A stretch of DNA of 61,042 nucleotides from Streptococcus suis. GTDB lineage: Bacteria; Bacillota; Bacilli; Lactobacillales; Streptococcaceae. The translations under genes and the position numbers were made by a program. The stretch lies in the NCBI RefSeq assembly GCF_016743335.1, contig NZ_WCJE01000011.1, positions 1 through 61,042 of the forward strand. Direction: 5' to 3'. Below the pieces are notes generated by a model. That model was not told where the DNA came from and did no database searches. It saw nothing but the letters and a program-made list of their open reading frames with translations. This document shows positions 23,883 through 31,690 of the stretch, one piece after another. How positions within the stretch are numbered: position 1 is the first letter of the stretch; each line of letters begins with the position of its first letter.

Positions 23883-25913
23883 TTATTGTCCTTTCAATAC
23901 TGCGACATTGGCAGTTTGTTCTTTTTTATCTTGCAGTTTCAATATCACCATGGCATTGACAGCAAGCAAGCCCACTGCCAAACTACTCATAACAAGATTA
24001 CTTGTCAACCAAACTGATGTAAGTAAACCTACTACAAACACCCCCAGTTGTCCCAAGAGATAGTGTCCATGAAGCTCACGGAAGGTCATTCCTGCCAAAC
24101 GCTTGATAAAGATTTCCCGTCTGAATTGCTCAAAATAGAGCAAGTTCATGGCATCAAAGAGCAAAATAGCCGTTGCTAAAGTCAAGACAGTGCCAATGAG
24201 TAGCGAATAAAACTCTGTCCGCTTGGTGTTCAAGACACCCATAAAGGTCAAACGATGATTGACCAAATACGACACCCAGTTATACACACCTTGTTCCTTC
24301 ATGGATTCAATCGTAGCCTGATAGTTCTTAAACTTCATCCCCACATCAATACTGGTTCCCCAGAACATATCGGAAATCGGTGTTGCTCCTGTGGACTCAG
24401 GAGTTAAGACAACTATAATCGGATCTGTCAGATATTGAAGCTGGCTACGCTCACCGTCATTATAGAGGAAGCGCTGGTGACCGCTATCTGTATAGGTCAG
24501 ACTGATCTTAGTATCAAATAACTGCTGGCTACTTATTTCCAAGCTTTCACGAGAAAATCCTTCTAATTCTGCCTGAAACATCTCCTCTACTTGCTCCGCT
24601 TGATGTCGCAAGCTCTCTGGCAAAATCAAGCCATATTCCCCTAAAGTCAAGTGATTCATCTTCTCCAAGAATGCGGTATCCACTGCCACCTTCTGCTCGG
24701 TCAGATATGCTGGCGTTACATAGAGGACATTGCCACGAGGACTATAATCCGTCAGGCGATTACCCTCTGGATCCACATCACTACCAAAGAGATACTGGTC
24801 TACATTGCTTTTCACAAATAGAGCCGACCCAGCTTCTAGCTGTCCCTTGGCAAACTCCCGCCACTTTTTATTCTGCTGGGCGACTTCCTCTTCAGACATC
24901 ATAGCAGAGCTGTAACTAAAAACAGATTTGTAATAGTTATCTCTCAATGCCCATTCCTCCTGTGCCTGTTCCAACAAGCGGATTTCCTGATAGCCCTGCA
25001 ATAGACGGCTAGAGCTAAAACCTACTACCAAAATAGCCAGCAGTTGCCCAACCATCATCATAGCCAACATCCGTTTGAGAGGAAGTTTTCCCTTTAGCAA
25101 ATCAACCAAGCTATTGTGCCTCAACCCTAGTAAATACACCAGGCTAAGTAGGACAGAAATACTAGCAAGAGCCAGTGCATAGAGGAAAAGCCCCAGGAAG
25201 AAGACCTGCAAGATGGATAGTAAAAATCCAGCTTGAAGATAGAGAATAAGAAGTCCGATTATAGACCCCACCAATGTAGCTACCGTAATCTGACAAATAT
25301 CCTCCCATAAAGGTCGAGCCACCACCTGTAAGAAACCTTGACCAGAAATCAGACGAATCCCTGCAAATCGTAAAGTCTTGATCCGATAGATTAAGGTGAG
25401 AGCCATGAAAGTCAAGAGAAAGACAAAGAAGCTCAGTATGGCCACTTCTGAAACGACTGTGGACAGGAAGATGCTAAAAAGAGAATAGCCATGATGGACC
25501 ATGCCACTATAACCCAGTGATTCCAAACTTTCTTTCAAGACTTGGTTGTCCAAATCTCCTGAAACAATCAGATAAGAACTAACCAAGTCGCTGGTTTCAG
25601 CACTTTCCTTGGAGGAAACGGTCAAACCTTCTGGAACCTGTCCGCTACCATAGATAGCGTAGGTAAAACTGGTTTCCCCAGAAGCATTAGGCTCGACAAT
25701 CCGTCTAGCAATCACACTCTTATGCTCATCTGCCAAGTCGGTCAAGACCTCTGTCACCTGGTCACGATTGGCTGTCTGTCTATTGGTATCTTTCCCGATA
25801 ACATCCACTGCCTGATATGAACCAAACTCTACAAGACTAACCTGACCAGCCAAAGAAATACCCAGGTAAATCGCTACCAATACGGTCGATACTAGAATAA
25901 ATAAACGTTTCAT
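23883..25913 (-). CDS. Bacteriocin-associated integral membrane protein (DUF1430)
   Basis: The 676-aa permease starts MKRLFILVSTVLVAIYLGIS after GGAGGAGACG. One N-terminal helix is followed by a large extracytoplasmic domain (about 25-155), a central block of transmembrane helices (about 155-300), a second soluble domain (about 300-560) and C-terminal helices. This layout and the sequence are those of the bacteriocin-associated integral membrane family of the lactococcin 972 group. It lies between the bacteriocin gene and the ATPase gene, and is probably translated from the same mRNA. Confidence 0.88.
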   Translation of the reverse strand: MKRLFILVSTVLVAIYLGISLAGQVSLVEFGSYQAVDVIGKDTNRQTANRDQVTEVLTDLADEHKSVIARRIVEPNASGETSFTYAIYGSGQVPEGLTVSSKESAETSDLVSSYLIVSGDLDNQVLKESLESLGYSGMVHHGYSLFSIFLSTVVSEVAILSFFVFLLTFMALTLIYRIKTLRFAGIRLISGQGFLQVVARPLWEDICQITVATLVGSIIGLLILYLQAGFLLSILQVFFLGLFLYALALASISVLLSLVYLLGLRHNSLVDLLKGKLPLKRMLAMMMVGQLLAILVVGFSSSRLLQGYQEIRLLEQAQEEWALRDNYYKSVFSYSSAMMSEEEVAQQNKKWREFAKGQLEAGSALFVKSNVDQYLFGSDVDPEGNRLTDYSPRGNVLYVTPAYLTEQKVAVDTAFLEKMNHLTLGEYGLILPESLRHQAEQVEEMFQAELEGFSRESLEISSQQLFDTKISLTYTDSGHQRFLYNDGERSQLQYLTDPIIVVLTPESTGATPISDMFWGTSIDVGMKFKNYQATIESMKEQGVYNWVSYLVNHRLTFMGVLNTKRTEFYSLLIGTVLTLATAILLFDAMNLLYFEQFRREIFIKRLAGMTFRELHGHYLLGQLGVFVVGLLTSVWLTSNLVMSSLAVGLLAVNAMVILKLQDKKEQTANVAVLKGQ

Positions 25914-25974
25914 CGTCTCCTCCAAAGAATTGCTTGGAAACTACAGAAAGTAGTCCCAAGCAAAATACACTGTG

Positions 25975-26268
25975 TTAATAGTTGTAATAGAAAGCTGCTT
26001 GCTCTCCACGTTTTGTACTAATCCATGCACGAGAGGTCTGTCCTGCCTGTGCATACCCTTTACTTGAGGCTCCAGTCCATCTACTTACAACTGTTGAACT
26101 ATGGTAGCGACTGCTGTGATAATAGTTTGAATAAGCGCCACCATTTGCTGATCCGTACGTCCAAACTCCTCCACCAGGATACTGTACAGCCGCTGAAGCT
26201 ACTGCTGTTCCGCCAATTGTTGCTACAAGTCCCGCGATGAGTGCAAATTTTTTAAGTGTCTTTTTCAT
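25975..26268 (-). CDS. Lactococcin 972 family bacteriocin precursor
   Basis: The 97-aa precursor has a Sec signal peptide (MKKTLKKFALIAGLVATIGG..., cleavage likely after VASA at residue 26) and a mature part of about 70 aa beginning near VQYPGGGVWTYG, rich in Tyr, Ser, Gly and Trp and lacking cysteine. PGGGVW...G and the C-terminal AAFYYNY are hallmarks of the family. Lactococcin 972 inhibits septum formation by binding lipid II in lactococci. The ribosome binding site is AAGGAG. It is followed by its DUF1430/ATPase transporter and preceded by a small ORF and ComR-type boxes. Confidence 0.93.
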   Translation of the reverse strand: MKKTLKKFALIAGLVATIGGTAVASAAVQYPGGGVWTYGSANGGAYSNYYHSSRYHSSTVVSRWTGASSKGYAQAGQTSRAWISTKRGEQAAFYYNY

Positions 26269-26369
26269 TTTAATTTTCTCCTTTTGTTTTTTTCTGTTTT
26301 TATTGTTTATTTTTTAGGTCTAACTTCCTATCATAGAATATACACCTTTTCAAAAATACATCTCATTTT

Positions 26370-26426
26370 CTATCCTCTCTTTATCCACCAACCTGAAATA
26401 TCCAAAATTTTGAAATAGCCAAACAT
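26370..26426 (-). CDS. Candidate ComS-like pheromone precursor, 18 aa with WW motif
   Basis: An 18-codon ORF reads MFGYFKILDISGWWIKRG, preceded by AAAGGAG ten bases before the ATG. It sits about 28 nt after the start predicted from a TATACT box whose activator site is a ComR-type palindrome. Short hydrophobic peptides with a Trp-Trp pair near the C-terminus are the hallmark of ComS/XIP precursors in mutans, pyogenic and suis-related streptococci. Two ComR-type receptor genes lie directly upstream, and the bacteriocin gene starts 101 bp downstream without an intervening terminator. Translation and processing are unproven. Confidence 0.65.
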   Translation of the reverse strand: MFGYFKILDISGWWIKRG

Positions 26427-26461
26427 ACTTTCTTAACTCCTTTAATTTTATTTACATTATG

Positions 26462-26505
26462 AGTATATCTACTTTCTACAAAATCACCAATGACAGCAAT
26501 GTCAT
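26462..26505 (-). promoter_or_regulatory. ComR-type box 1 and promoter of the peptide/bacteriocin operon
   Basis: The palindrome ATGACAGCAATGTCAT (26490-26505) fits the ComR-box pattern GACAT-N2-ATGTC with one mismatch. On the minus strand a TATACT box follows (26467-26462). The palindrome centre lies about 42 bp upstream of the predicted start, the usual distance for an activator replacing the -35; no good -35 is present. Confidence 0.65.
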
Positions 26506-26549
26506 CGAAAATAGTCTAAAACTCGTAAAAAGGCATTCAAGAGATAGAA

Positions 26550-26589
26550 AAAGACCTAAAAGACGAACTATCATATCTTTTAGGTCTTT
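26550..26589 (-). terminator. Terminator of the tandem regulator operon
   Basis: A perfect 14-bp stem (AAAGACCTAAAAGA with its complement at 26576-26589) and a 12-base loop are followed on the minus strand by TTTTTCTATC. It lies about 35 bp after the stop of the second regulator. The loop contains TATGAT, which could serve as a -10 for box 2. Confidence 0.75.
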
Positions 26590-26595
26590 CAGCGA

Positions 26596-26609
26596 TGACA
26601 TTCATGTCA
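26596..26609 (-). promoter_or_regulatory. ComR-type box 2
   Basis: TGACATTCATGTCA is a perfect palindrome and an exact GACAT-N2-ATGTC match. It lies 15 bp after the second regulator stop codon and just before the terminator. A possible -10 (TATGAT, 26575-26570) starts about 27 bp from its centre, inside the terminator loop. Confidence 0.6.
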
Positions 26610-26623
26610 CCGATAAATTATAG

Positions 26624-27535
26624 TTACAAATATTTTTTCAAATCTTCTTGCCATTGCTTTTCTAACATGGTTACCAAATGTGTATCTCCAATCATATCAG
26701 CAAATAGTTTTGCTTTTTGATAGCACCCTTCTGCCAAACTATACTTATTCTCCACAACAAGAGCATGTTTCCAATGCAACATAAGTAAAATTGGTTTCTT
26801 TTGGAAATCCTGTGTCTTCTCCATTATTTCTTGAAGACAAGCAATATAAAGGTCAAAAAACTCATAGGACCCCAGCATATCCAAACAAGCCAGACCTGAA
26901 AAAATAACATTACTCAGAAGAAATAATTGCTCTGGCTGAACAAGATTGACATGCTTTATTAAACGCGATAAGAACGATTGCAACTTGCCAATTTCTGATA
27001 ACTGATTTTTCTTATTTTTTATATGTGCAAATACACTGACGAAATACAGACTAATCAGTTCTAAATCCTTCAACGAAAAGACTTCTTTCTCCTCAAGTTC
27101 AGGTAAATACGTTTCTAATAAGGCTACTGCATATTCTGGATGTTGTGTGCGAATAACATCTAAAATCGCTCTTGACGTTTCAACCCACACCGATTCCTCT
27201 GGTGGTAATTGTTCACAATACAGTTCCTCTATTTCATCAAGGTATAGTTCCTTTTTATCCAACACCTCCACTTTATTATATATCGGCTCCCGCAACAACT
27301 TGTACTTGAGCTCCAGATAACCTTGTGGCAATTCCTTATAGTCTGGCATCAGGCTATAGGCTGGAATGCCTAAACGTTGAGCAATGTACTCTAACTTAGG
27401 AATAGAGGGCTGCGATTGACCACTTTCTATCCGAGCTAATTGCCGTACCGTCAACTCGGATTCGTCTCCGCAAAAATCTGGACGGCTCAGCCCTTTTTCT
27501 AGTCTCAGTTGCTCGATTTTTTGTCCTAAAATCAT
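26624..27535 (-). CDS. ComR-type peptide-responsive regulator B (HTH + TPR)
   Basis: The 303-aa protein starts MILGQKIEQLRLEKGLSRPD at the ATG 14 bp after the stop of regulator A, with AAGGAGGAGGGG as ribosome binding site. Residues 1-65 form an XRE helix-turn-helix (SELTVRQLARIESGQSQPS), the rest a helical TPR-like peptide-binding domain. The HTH pattern SRxxxCxxxSELTVRQLxRIExGxSxPS is that of ComR/ScuR/SarF (RRNPP family). It is about 96% identical to regulator A over the first 96 residues but diverges strongly afterwards. It probably shares the DNA target but senses a different ligand. Confidence 0.85.
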   Translation of the reverse strand: MILGQKIEQLRLEKGLSRPDFCGDESELTVRQLARIESGQSQPSIPKLEYIAQRLGIPAYSLMPDYKELPQGYLELKYKLLREPIYNKVEVLDKKELYLDEIEELYCEQLPPEESVWVETSRAILDVIRTQHPEYAVALLETYLPELEEKEVFSLKDLELISLYFVSVFAHIKNKKNQLSEIGKLQSFLSRLIKHVNLVQPEQLFLLSNVIFSGLACLDMLGSYEFFDLYIACLQEIMEKTQDFQKKPILLMLHWKHALVVENKYSLAEGCYQKAKLFADMIGDTHLVTMLEKQWQEDLKKYL

Positions 27536-27549
27536 GTCGCCCCTCCTCC

Positions 27550-28449
27550 TTACAAATATTTTTTCAAATCTTCTTGCCACTCTTCTGTCAATTTCTGTGC
27601 TAGATGGTCATTTCCGATGATTTTGGCAAAAGTTTTAGCTGATTGAAACATCGGCTCAGCAGTTGAAAAATCTTGTGTCTTTCTCAACAGTTGCTTCCAG
27701 ATGAGCATCAATACAAGTGGTTTTTTCTGATAATCCTCCGTCGCTTCCATAACATCCTGCAAACACTCCAGATAGGTATCAAAATAATCATAATGTTCAA
27801 TCTTTTCAAGGCAGCACAGACCTGAAAAGAGTACATCACGCACAATAAAATAATCTTCTTGACGTGTAATTTTAAACTGCTCGACAAGCCGTAACATAAA
27901 TAAATCTATCTTTTGTCCGTATTGATAGATGTCCTTTCTCTCTAGCAACTGAAAGAAAAAGAGACGAATTAACAAGATTTCGTTTATAGTATAGACTGTT
28001 TTCGTTTCCAAGCTAGGTAGATATTCATCTAAGATGGCACTAGCAAATTCTGGATTTCTACTACTTGTCGTATCTATCGTCGCTTGCAGAACGCTATACA
28101 CTCGCTGTTCATCTAGAGGTAGCTCTTCGTAATAACGATTATAAAGGTCTTCTAACTGTATTTCCTTTTTATCCAGCACCTCAATCTTATTATATATCGG
28201 CTCCCGCAGCAACTTATACTTGAGCTCCAAATAGCCTTGTGGTAGTTCCTTATAGTCTGGCATCAAGCTATAGGCTGGAATGCCCAAACGCTGGGCAATA
28301 TACTCTAACTTAGGTATAGAGGGCTGCGATTGACCACTTTCTATCCGAGCTAATTGCCGTACCGTCAACTCGGATTCATCTCCGCAAAAATCTGGACGGC
28401 TCAGCCCCTTTTCTAATCGTAAGCGTTCAATTTTTTGTCCTAAATCCAT
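27550..28449 (-). CDS. ComR-type peptide-responsive regulator A (HTH + TPR)
   Basis: The 299-aa protein begins MDLGQKIERLRLEKGLSRPD. It has the same N-terminal XRE helix-turn-helix and linker as regulator B, and a TPR-like C-terminal domain ending in EEWQEDLKKYL. ComR proteins bind a short imported pheromone in the TPR part and then dimerise on a GACAT-N2-ATGTC palindrome to activate transcription. Two such palindromes lie downstream, next to a WW-peptide ORF. The pair probably arose by tandem duplication. Control of the competence regulon itself is not indicated here (no sigX nearby). Confidence 0.85.
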   Translation of the reverse strand: MDLGQKIERLRLEKGLSRPDFCGDESELTVRQLARIESGQSQPSIPKLEYIAQRLGIPAYSLMPDYKELPQGYLELKYKLLREPIYNKIEVLDKKEIQLEDLYNRYYEELPLDEQRVYSVLQATIDTTSSRNPEFASAILDEYLPSLETKTVYTINEILLIRLFFFQLLERKDIYQYGQKIDLFMLRLVEQFKITRQEDYFIVRDVLFSGLCCLEKIEHYDYFDTYLECLQDVMEATEDYQKKPLVLMLIWKQLLRKTQDFSTAEPMFQSAKTFAKIIGNDHLAQKLTEEWQEDLKKYL

Positions 28450-28465
28450 ACTAGTCCCCCTACTT

Positions 28466-28495
28466 CACCTGTTCATCCTTACCCAAACAGTATAC
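28466..28495 (-). promoter_or_regulatory. Promoter of the tandem ComR-type regulators
   Basis: On the minus strand TTGTAA, a 17-bp spacer (AGGCTTGCAAGATATGG) and TATACT precede regulator A by about 35 bp. No ComR-type box is seen here, so the receptors appear constitutively expressed. Confidence 0.55.
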
Positions 28496-28513
28496 CATAT
28501 CTTGCAAGCCTTT

Positions 28514-28543
28514 ACAAAAAACCACCAGCCTAGGCTGATGGTT
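28514..28543 (-). terminator. Terminator of malQ
   Basis: On the minus strand AACCATCAGCC/GGCTGGTGGTT stem followed by TTTTTTG, overlapping the last malQ codons. Confidence 0.7.
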
Positions 28544-30068
28544 CTGTCATTTCTTGTTCTTTTGCTTTTATAATAGCATTCTCACGGCGGTAGGTTACTG
28601 TCAAATCAAGCAAGTCCGCCTCAATTGCAGGGGTGAGTTGGTCAGCAGTCATCCGCCAGGTCCAGTTGCCACCAAGGGTATTTGGCAGATTCATACGAGC
28701 TGACCCATCCAGACCAAGCAAGTCCTGCATAGTAGCCACGGCCATGAAGGCAGGTGAGCCGAACAGCAAGCGGAACATCGCATGGCTAACCGTTTCATCC
28801 TCACGACGATTGCTGTACTTGTCTAAGAATGCACGGGATTCTTCCGTCGTTTCCTTTTCATACCAACCAAGAATCGTATCATTGTCATGCGTACCAGTAT
28901 AAGCTACGACATTATTGCGATGATTGTGCGGCATTTCAATGCTGTCGCCCTCAGGATCAAAGGCAAATTGCAAGACTTTCATACCTGGGAAACCAGTTGT
29001 TTCACGCAGTTGAATCACCTTGTCTGTCACAGTTCCCAAATCTTCTGCGATGATATTTAAATCACCCAAGTGATACTTGATGGTTTCAAACAGTTCAAAA
29101 CCTGGTGCTTCTACACGGTAGCCGTTAACTGCCGTTTCTTCCCCAGCTGGAATTTCCCAGAAGGAAGCAAAGCCGATAAAGTGGTCAATCCGAACCATAT
29201 CATAAATCTTGAAGGATTCACGTAAGCGTGCCACCCACCAAGTAAAGCCATCGTGTTTCATCGCTTCCCAGTCATAAATTGGGTTGCCCCAGAGCTGACC
29301 GATTTCTGAAAAGGCATCAGGTGGACAGCCTGCAACCACACTTGGCTTGCCTTCTTCATCCGTCTTAAAGAAGTGTGGGTTGGCCCACATATCAGCTGAA
29401 TCAGCTGCGATATAAATCGGCATATCCCCAACAAACTCGATCCCTTTGGCATTGGCATAAGCCTTTAAAGCCTTCCATTGTGAAAAGAATAAATATTGTG
29501 TAATGCGGTGATAATCAATTCGATCTGCTAACAAGTGACGATAATATTCCAAGGTATCGTGGTAACGTAAGCGTGCACCTTGATCTTCCCACTCTGTCCA
29601 AGGTTTGAGATCAAAATGCTCTTTTATAGCCATATACTCCGCAAAGGTATGAATCCAAAAGTCATTCTCCCCTAAGAACATCCAGTAATCTTCTGGCAAG
29701 CCTTGTGCCTTCATGTTGGCAACCGCCTTCTCCAGTAATGGACGGCGAGCATAAAAAACAGCTGCGTAATCTACCTCTGTAGGTTTCTGCCCAAACTGAA
29801 CACCTTGCAAATCCTCTGCTGCCAGCCAGCCTTTATCAATCAATATATCGAAATCAATAAAATGAGTATTCCCTGCAAAAGCTGAAAATGACTGGTAAGG
29901 AGAGTCTCCATAACTGGTTGTTCCCAAAGGTAAGATTTGCCAATAGCGTTGCTTAGTTCTTACCAAAAAATCAACGAATTCATAAGCCGATTGTCCCATG
30001 GAACCAATTCCATATTTCCCTGGTAATGATGAAATGTGCATCAGCACACCACTCTGTCTTACTTTCAT
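28530..30068 (-). CDS. malQ: 4-alpha-glucanotransferase MalQ
   Basis: MalQ (GH77, amylomaltase) transfers alpha-1,4-glucan segments between maltodextrins and releases glucose in the cytoplasm. The 512-aa protein starts MKVRQSGVLMHISSLPGKYGIGSMG and carries GH77 motifs: VRIDHFIGF (nucleophile Asp), IIAEDLGTVT (acid/base Glu) and YTGTHDNDT. The gene is divergent from malX. Its promoter (TTGATT-N17-TATAAT at 30147-30119) has a cre-like site between -35 and -10 and a MalR-type operator just downstream. The gene normally followed by glgP/malP in pneumococcus has no such neighbour here. Confidence 0.96.
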   Translation of the reverse strand: MKVRQSGVLMHISSLPGKYGIGSMGQSAYEFVDFLVRTKQRYWQILPLGTTSYGDSPYQSFSAFAGNTHFIDFDILIDKGWLAAEDLQGVQFGQKPTEVDYAAVFYARRPLLEKAVANMKAQGLPEDYWMFLGENDFWIHTFAEYMAIKEHFDLKPWTEWEDQGARLRYHDTLEYYRHLLADRIDYHRITQYLFFSQWKALKAYANAKGIEFVGDMPIYIAADSADMWANPHFFKTDEEGKPSVVAGCPPDAFSEIGQLWGNPIYDWEAMKHDGFTWWVARLRESFKIYDMVRIDHFIGFASFWEIPAGEETAVNGYRVEAPGFELFETIKYHLGDLNIIAEDLGTVTDKVIQLRETTGFPGMKVLQFAFDPEGDSIEMPHNHRNNVVAYTGTHDNDTILGWYEKETTEESRAFLDKYSNRREDETVSHAMFRLLFGSPAFMAVATMQDLLGLDGSARMNLPNTLGGNWTWRMTADQLTPAIEADLLDLTVTYRRENAIIKAKEQEMTEPSA

Positions 30069-30096
30069 AAGTTCTCCTATCTAATCCGCTTGCACA

Positions 30097-30109
30097 ACGC
30101 AAACGTTTT
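30097..30109 (-). promoter_or_regulatory. MalR-type operator, malQ side
   Basis: ACGCAAACGTTTT resembles the LacI/MalR half-site pattern CGCAAACGTTTGCG and lies between the malQ -10 box and start codon. Confidence 0.55.
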
Positions 30110-30118
30110 CTCTTTTTT

Positions 30119-30147
30119 ATTATATACTGAAAACGGTAACAAATCAA
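30119..30147 (-). promoter_or_regulatory. malQ promoter with embedded cre site
   Basis: On the minus strand TTGATT (30147-30142), 17-bp spacer and TATAAT (30124-30119). The spacer contains TGAAAACGGTAACA (30128-30141, plus strand), a good match to the CcpA cre consensus TGNNANCGNTNNCA, so carbon catabolite repression is expected. Confidence 0.65.
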
Positions 30148-30265
30148 GAAATTTCCATTTAATTCTGTTAGTTCACATGCCATTCCATATTTCTTTTCAT
30201 TAATGTGTGCAAAAAAATTCTTATATTTTTTTAAACTCAAAAAAAATTTTAAAAATTTTTATAAA

Positions 30266-30299
30266 AACGCTTGCAAACGGATTCAATCTAGTGTATAAT
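30266..30299 (+). promoter_or_regulatory. malX promoter with MalR/CcpA-type operator
   Basis: TTGCAA (30271-30276), 17-bp spacer, TATAAT (30294-30299). The sequence AACGCTTGCAAACGGA overlapping the -35 is a LacI-family operator. Confidence 0.7.
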
Positions 30300-30312
30300 G
30301 AAATCAACTTAG

Positions 30313-30339
30313 GAAAACGTTTGCGCAAAGCAAGCGTCA
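30313..30339 (+). promoter_or_regulatory. Downstream MalR-type operators of malX
   Basis: GAAAACGTTTGCGCAAAGC followed by AAGCGTC contains AAACGTTTGCG, the inverse of the malQ-side operator, located just downstream of the malX start point. Confidence 0.55.
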
Positions 30340-30370
30340 CACAAAACTATTTATCTTCGGAGGGAAGAAA

Positions 30371-31630
30371 ATGAAACACAATCTCTTTAAGAGCGTTGCT
30401 CTTCTTGCTGCATCAACTGCTGTTTTAGCTGCATGCTCAAACTCAGGTTCATCAACAGAGGCATCTAAGTCTGCTGAAGGTAGCAAAGAATTGACTGTCT
30501 ACGTTGACCAAGGTTATGAATCTTACATCAACGATGTCAAAGCTAGCTTCGAAAAAGAAAATGGTGTATCTGTTACCGTTAAAACTGGTGATGCTTTAAC
30601 TGGTTTGGATAACTTGTCATTGGATAACCAATCTGGTTCAGCTCCAGACGTTATGATGGCACCATACGACCGTGTAGGTAGCCTTGGTTCTGAAGGTCAA
30701 CTATCTGAATTGACTCTTGCAGATGATAGCAAAGCAGATGACACAACAACTGCTCTTGTAACAAACGGTGGTAAAGTTTATGGTTCACCTGCGGTTATCG
30801 AAACACTTGTTCTTTACTACAACAAAGACTTGTTGACTGAAGCTCCTAAAACATTTGCAGAACTTGAAACACTTGCTAAAGACAGTAAATACGCATTTGC
30901 TGGTGAAGAGGGTAAAACTTCAGCATTCCTAGCTGACTGGACGAATTTCTACTATACATACGGACTTCTTTCTGGTTACGGTGGCTATGTATTCGGTGAA
31001 AATGGTACAAATCCAAAAGACATCGGACTTGCTAATGAAGGTGCCATCAAAGCAATTGAATACGCTAAAACTTGGTACGAAAAATGGCCTCAAGGTCTTC
31101 AAGACGGTACTGCTGCAAACAACTTGATTAACACTCAATTTACAGACGGTAAAGCAGCTGCTATCATCGAAGGTCCTTGGAAAGCAGCTTCATATAAAGA
31201 AGCTGGTGTAAACTATGGTGTAGCAACAATACCAACTCTTGTAAACGGCAAAAACTACTCAGCATTCGGTGGTGGTAAAGCATGGGTTGTTCCAGCAGGT
31301 GCTAAAAACCAAGAAATGGCTCAAAAGTTTGTTGACTTCTTGACTGCTACAGACCAACAAAAAGCACTTTACGACGCTACAAACGAAGTTCCAGCTAACA
31401 CTGAAGCTCGTGAATATGCTGTAAGCAAAAAAGACGAATTGACAACTGCAGTTATCAACCAGTTTGCTTCAGCTCAACCAATGCCAAACATCTCAGAAAT
31501 GGGTTCAGTTTGGACACCAGCTGGTAACATGCTCTTCGAAGCTGCAAGTGGTTCAAAAGACGCTAAGACTGCTGCAACAGACGCTGTGAAAGCTATTGCA
31601 GACGAAATTGCTCAAAAACACAGCAACTAG
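30371..31630 (+). CDS. malX: Maltose/maltodextrin ABC transporter substrate-binding lipoprotein MalX
   Basis: The 419-aa lipoprotein captures maltodextrins outside the membrane and delivers them to MalCD. A lipobox LAACSN places the lipidated Cys at residue 22, followed by a Ser/Glu/Lys-rich linker and the family 1 solute-binding fold (LTVYVDQGYESYINDVKASFEKENG, then APDVMMAPYDRVG, IEGPWKAASYKEAGV). Strong GGAGGG ribosome binding site and biased codons indicate high expression. It heads malX-malC-malD-malA-malR-pulA; a hairpin after malX can give the usual excess of binding protein. Confidence 0.95.
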   Translation: MKHNLFKSVALLAASTAVLAACSNSGSSTEASKSAEGSKELTVYVDQGYESYINDVKASFEKENGVSVTVKTGDALTGLDNLSLDNQSGSAPDVMMAPYDRVGSLGSEGQLSELTLADDSKADDTTTALVTNGGKVYGSPAVIETLVLYYNKDLLTEAPKTFAELETLAKDSKYAFAGEEGKTSAFLADWTNFYYTYGLLSGYGGYVFGENGTNPKDIGLANEGAIKAIEYAKTWYEKWPQGLQDGTAANNLINTQFTDGKAAAIIEGPWKAASYKEAGVNYGVATIPTLVNGKNYSAFGGGKAWVVPAGAKNQEMAQKFVDFLTATDQQKALYDATNEVPANTEAREYAVSKKDELTTAVINQFASAQPMPNISEMGSVWTPAGNMLFEAASGSKDAKTAATDAVKAIADEIAQKHSN

Positions 31631-31645
31631 TCAAGTTTAAAGTTG

Positions 31646-31677
31646 GACTGGGAGTTCTCTTCCCAGTCTACTTTATT
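31646..31677 (+). terminator. Hairpin after malX
   Basis: GACTGGGA / TCCCAGTC stem with a TTCTCT-containing loop, followed by TACTTTATTACTT. Likely a partial terminator or mRNA-protecting stem between malX and malC. Confidence 0.6.
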
Positions 31678-31690
31678 ACTTAACGATAAA

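Noticed and set aside
26268..26624. Competence-sigma (sigX/comX) cin-box promoter for the bacteriocin
   Set aside because: I looked for the TACGAATA-type cin box and found none; the promoter looks like a ComR-type target instead.
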